Part shown: positions 63,674-64,000 of the stretch, piece after piece
How the letters are laid out: every line of letters starts with the position of its first letter
Position numbering within the stretch: the first letter of the stretch is position 1
Assembly (NCBI RefSeq): GCF_000585355.1
Contig: NZ_KK073873.1
Span: 1,452,703 to 1,516,702 of the forward strand
Direction: 5' to 3'
Length of the DNA stretch: 64,000 bases
Origin: Xylanibacter oryzae DSM 17970
GTDB taxonomy: Bacteria; Bacteroidota; Bacteroidia; Bacteroidales; Bacteroidaceae
Program-made: the position numbers and the translations under genes
Notes under the pieces: generated by a model
The model's input: only the letters and a program-made list of their open reading frames with translations
Told to the model about the DNA's origin: nothing
Databases searched by the model: none

Positions 63674-64000
63674 CGGTTAGATAATCTCGGTTTAAATGGC
63701 GCATTACGCGCAGCTTTATTGTTTTTTAATTGGTTATTCTGTAACGATACAGCGGTCTTAGGTTTAGCAACAGCAGGGTTTCGCGGTTGCAGATGAGCTG
63801 TATCACCTGGAGCCTGCGGTGCCTTTTGCTGTGGAGCACTTGAAAAATCATTTTTCTCCATAGACCCTTTTGAGTTCGTTACTATATAATGACTCATGTG
63901 TTCATCACTTCTAAAGTAAGAGCCTTGAATCTCTTTCTGAGGAGTTATAACATGTGAAAACTTATACGAGTATAATTCATGAGATATACCATCCCAAAAA
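63670..64000 (-). CDS. lptC: LptC-like LPS export protein, partial (N-terminus outside window)
   Basis: The frame is open to the window edge; the visible 109 codons read FWDGISHELYSYKFSHVITP and continue to NAPFKPRLSNR. The start at 63897 inside the window is only an internal Met. The strand pattern FSHVITPQKEIQGSYFRSDE fits the LptC/OstA-like domain that bridges the inner-membrane LPS transporter to LptA. A Pro/Gln/Lys-rich tail of ~60 residues follows. The gene order lptC, CNNM/hemolysin-family gene, PpiD-like gene is common in Bacteroidales, which supports the call. Confidence 0.7.
   Translation of the reverse strand, partial: FWDGISHELYSYKFSHVITPQKEIQGSYFRSDEHMSHYIVTNSKGSMEKNDFSSAPQQKAPQAPGDTAHLQPRNPAVAKPKTAVSLQNNQLKNNKAARNAPFKPRLSNR

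Overview
The window looks like a chromosomal segment of a Bacteroidota bacterium, most likely Prevotellaceae (Prevotella or a close relative). This rests on a SusC/SusD-type polysaccharide utilisation locus, a fused LpxC-FabZ protein, promoters with the Bacteroidota -7 motif TAnnTTTG in front of many genes, weak Shine-Dalgarno signals, and AT-rich DNA. Genus and species are not proven. No tRNA, rRNA, CRISPR array or intact insertion sequence was recognised.

Layout. (1) 1-7594, all minus strand: the start-proximal part of a surface-polysaccharide (capsule or O-antigen) operon, visibly more AT-rich than the rest. It encodes a partial Wzx-like flippase, an F420-dehydrogenase-like iron-sulfur protein, two hexapeptide acyltransferases, an acyl carrier protein, an SGNH-like protein, an aldo/keto reductase and an FkbH-like glyceryl-ACP synthase. 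(2) 7595-9068: a 1.5 kb gene-poor stretch with a candidate structured small RNA that has its own promoter, a 219-bp nested inverted-repeat element, gene-end hairpins and a decayed gene end. (3) 9069-12012: a nitronate monooxygenase/FabK-like flavoprotein, two small beta-rich secretion-signal-less proteins (one a three-repeat beta-trefoil) and a repeat-rich spacer. (4) 12013-22322, minus: a glucan-type PUL in the order SusC, SusD, GH43, GH144-like glucanase, GH3. (5) About 22.32 kb: a head-to-head junction where a 5'-shortened susC abuts the C-terminal half of an M16 peptidase gene. (6) 23630-38443, minus: one long co-directional run. It starts at a promoter near 38531 with a zinc-ribbon / membrane Ser/Thr kinase / quadruple-AAA+ / FHA / PP2C signalling module, then metA, a U32 (RlhA-like) protein, a zinc-ribbon membrane lipoprotein and a GH95 alpha-L-fucosidase. 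(7) 38618-43548, minus: PepO-like M13 peptidase, ABC-F ATPase, DUF5715-like protein. (8) 43648-60079, plus: housekeeping runs phoH-purC-ubiE-aroE-purM-prfA-pyrF-HD, then lpxD-lpxC/fabZ-lpxA-miaA, then a class A penicillin-binding protein and a Pif1-like helicase. (9) 60177-64000, minus: PpiD-like isomerase, CNNM/CorC-type protein and a partial LptC.

How the parts work together. The capsule genes probably make and attach a small acyl group (glyceryl or a related hydroxy acid carried on ACP) to the polysaccharide. The PUL captures and degrades a glucan, plausibly beta-1,2-linked, with GH144 and GH3. The kinase/AAA+/FHA/PP2C set is the best candidate for an undescribed system: writer, reader and eraser of Ser/Thr phosphorylation sit next to an unusual four-AAA+ protein, and several members carry zinc ribbons. 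The 43.6-64 kb part is mostly core metabolism, lipid A and cell-envelope biogenesis.
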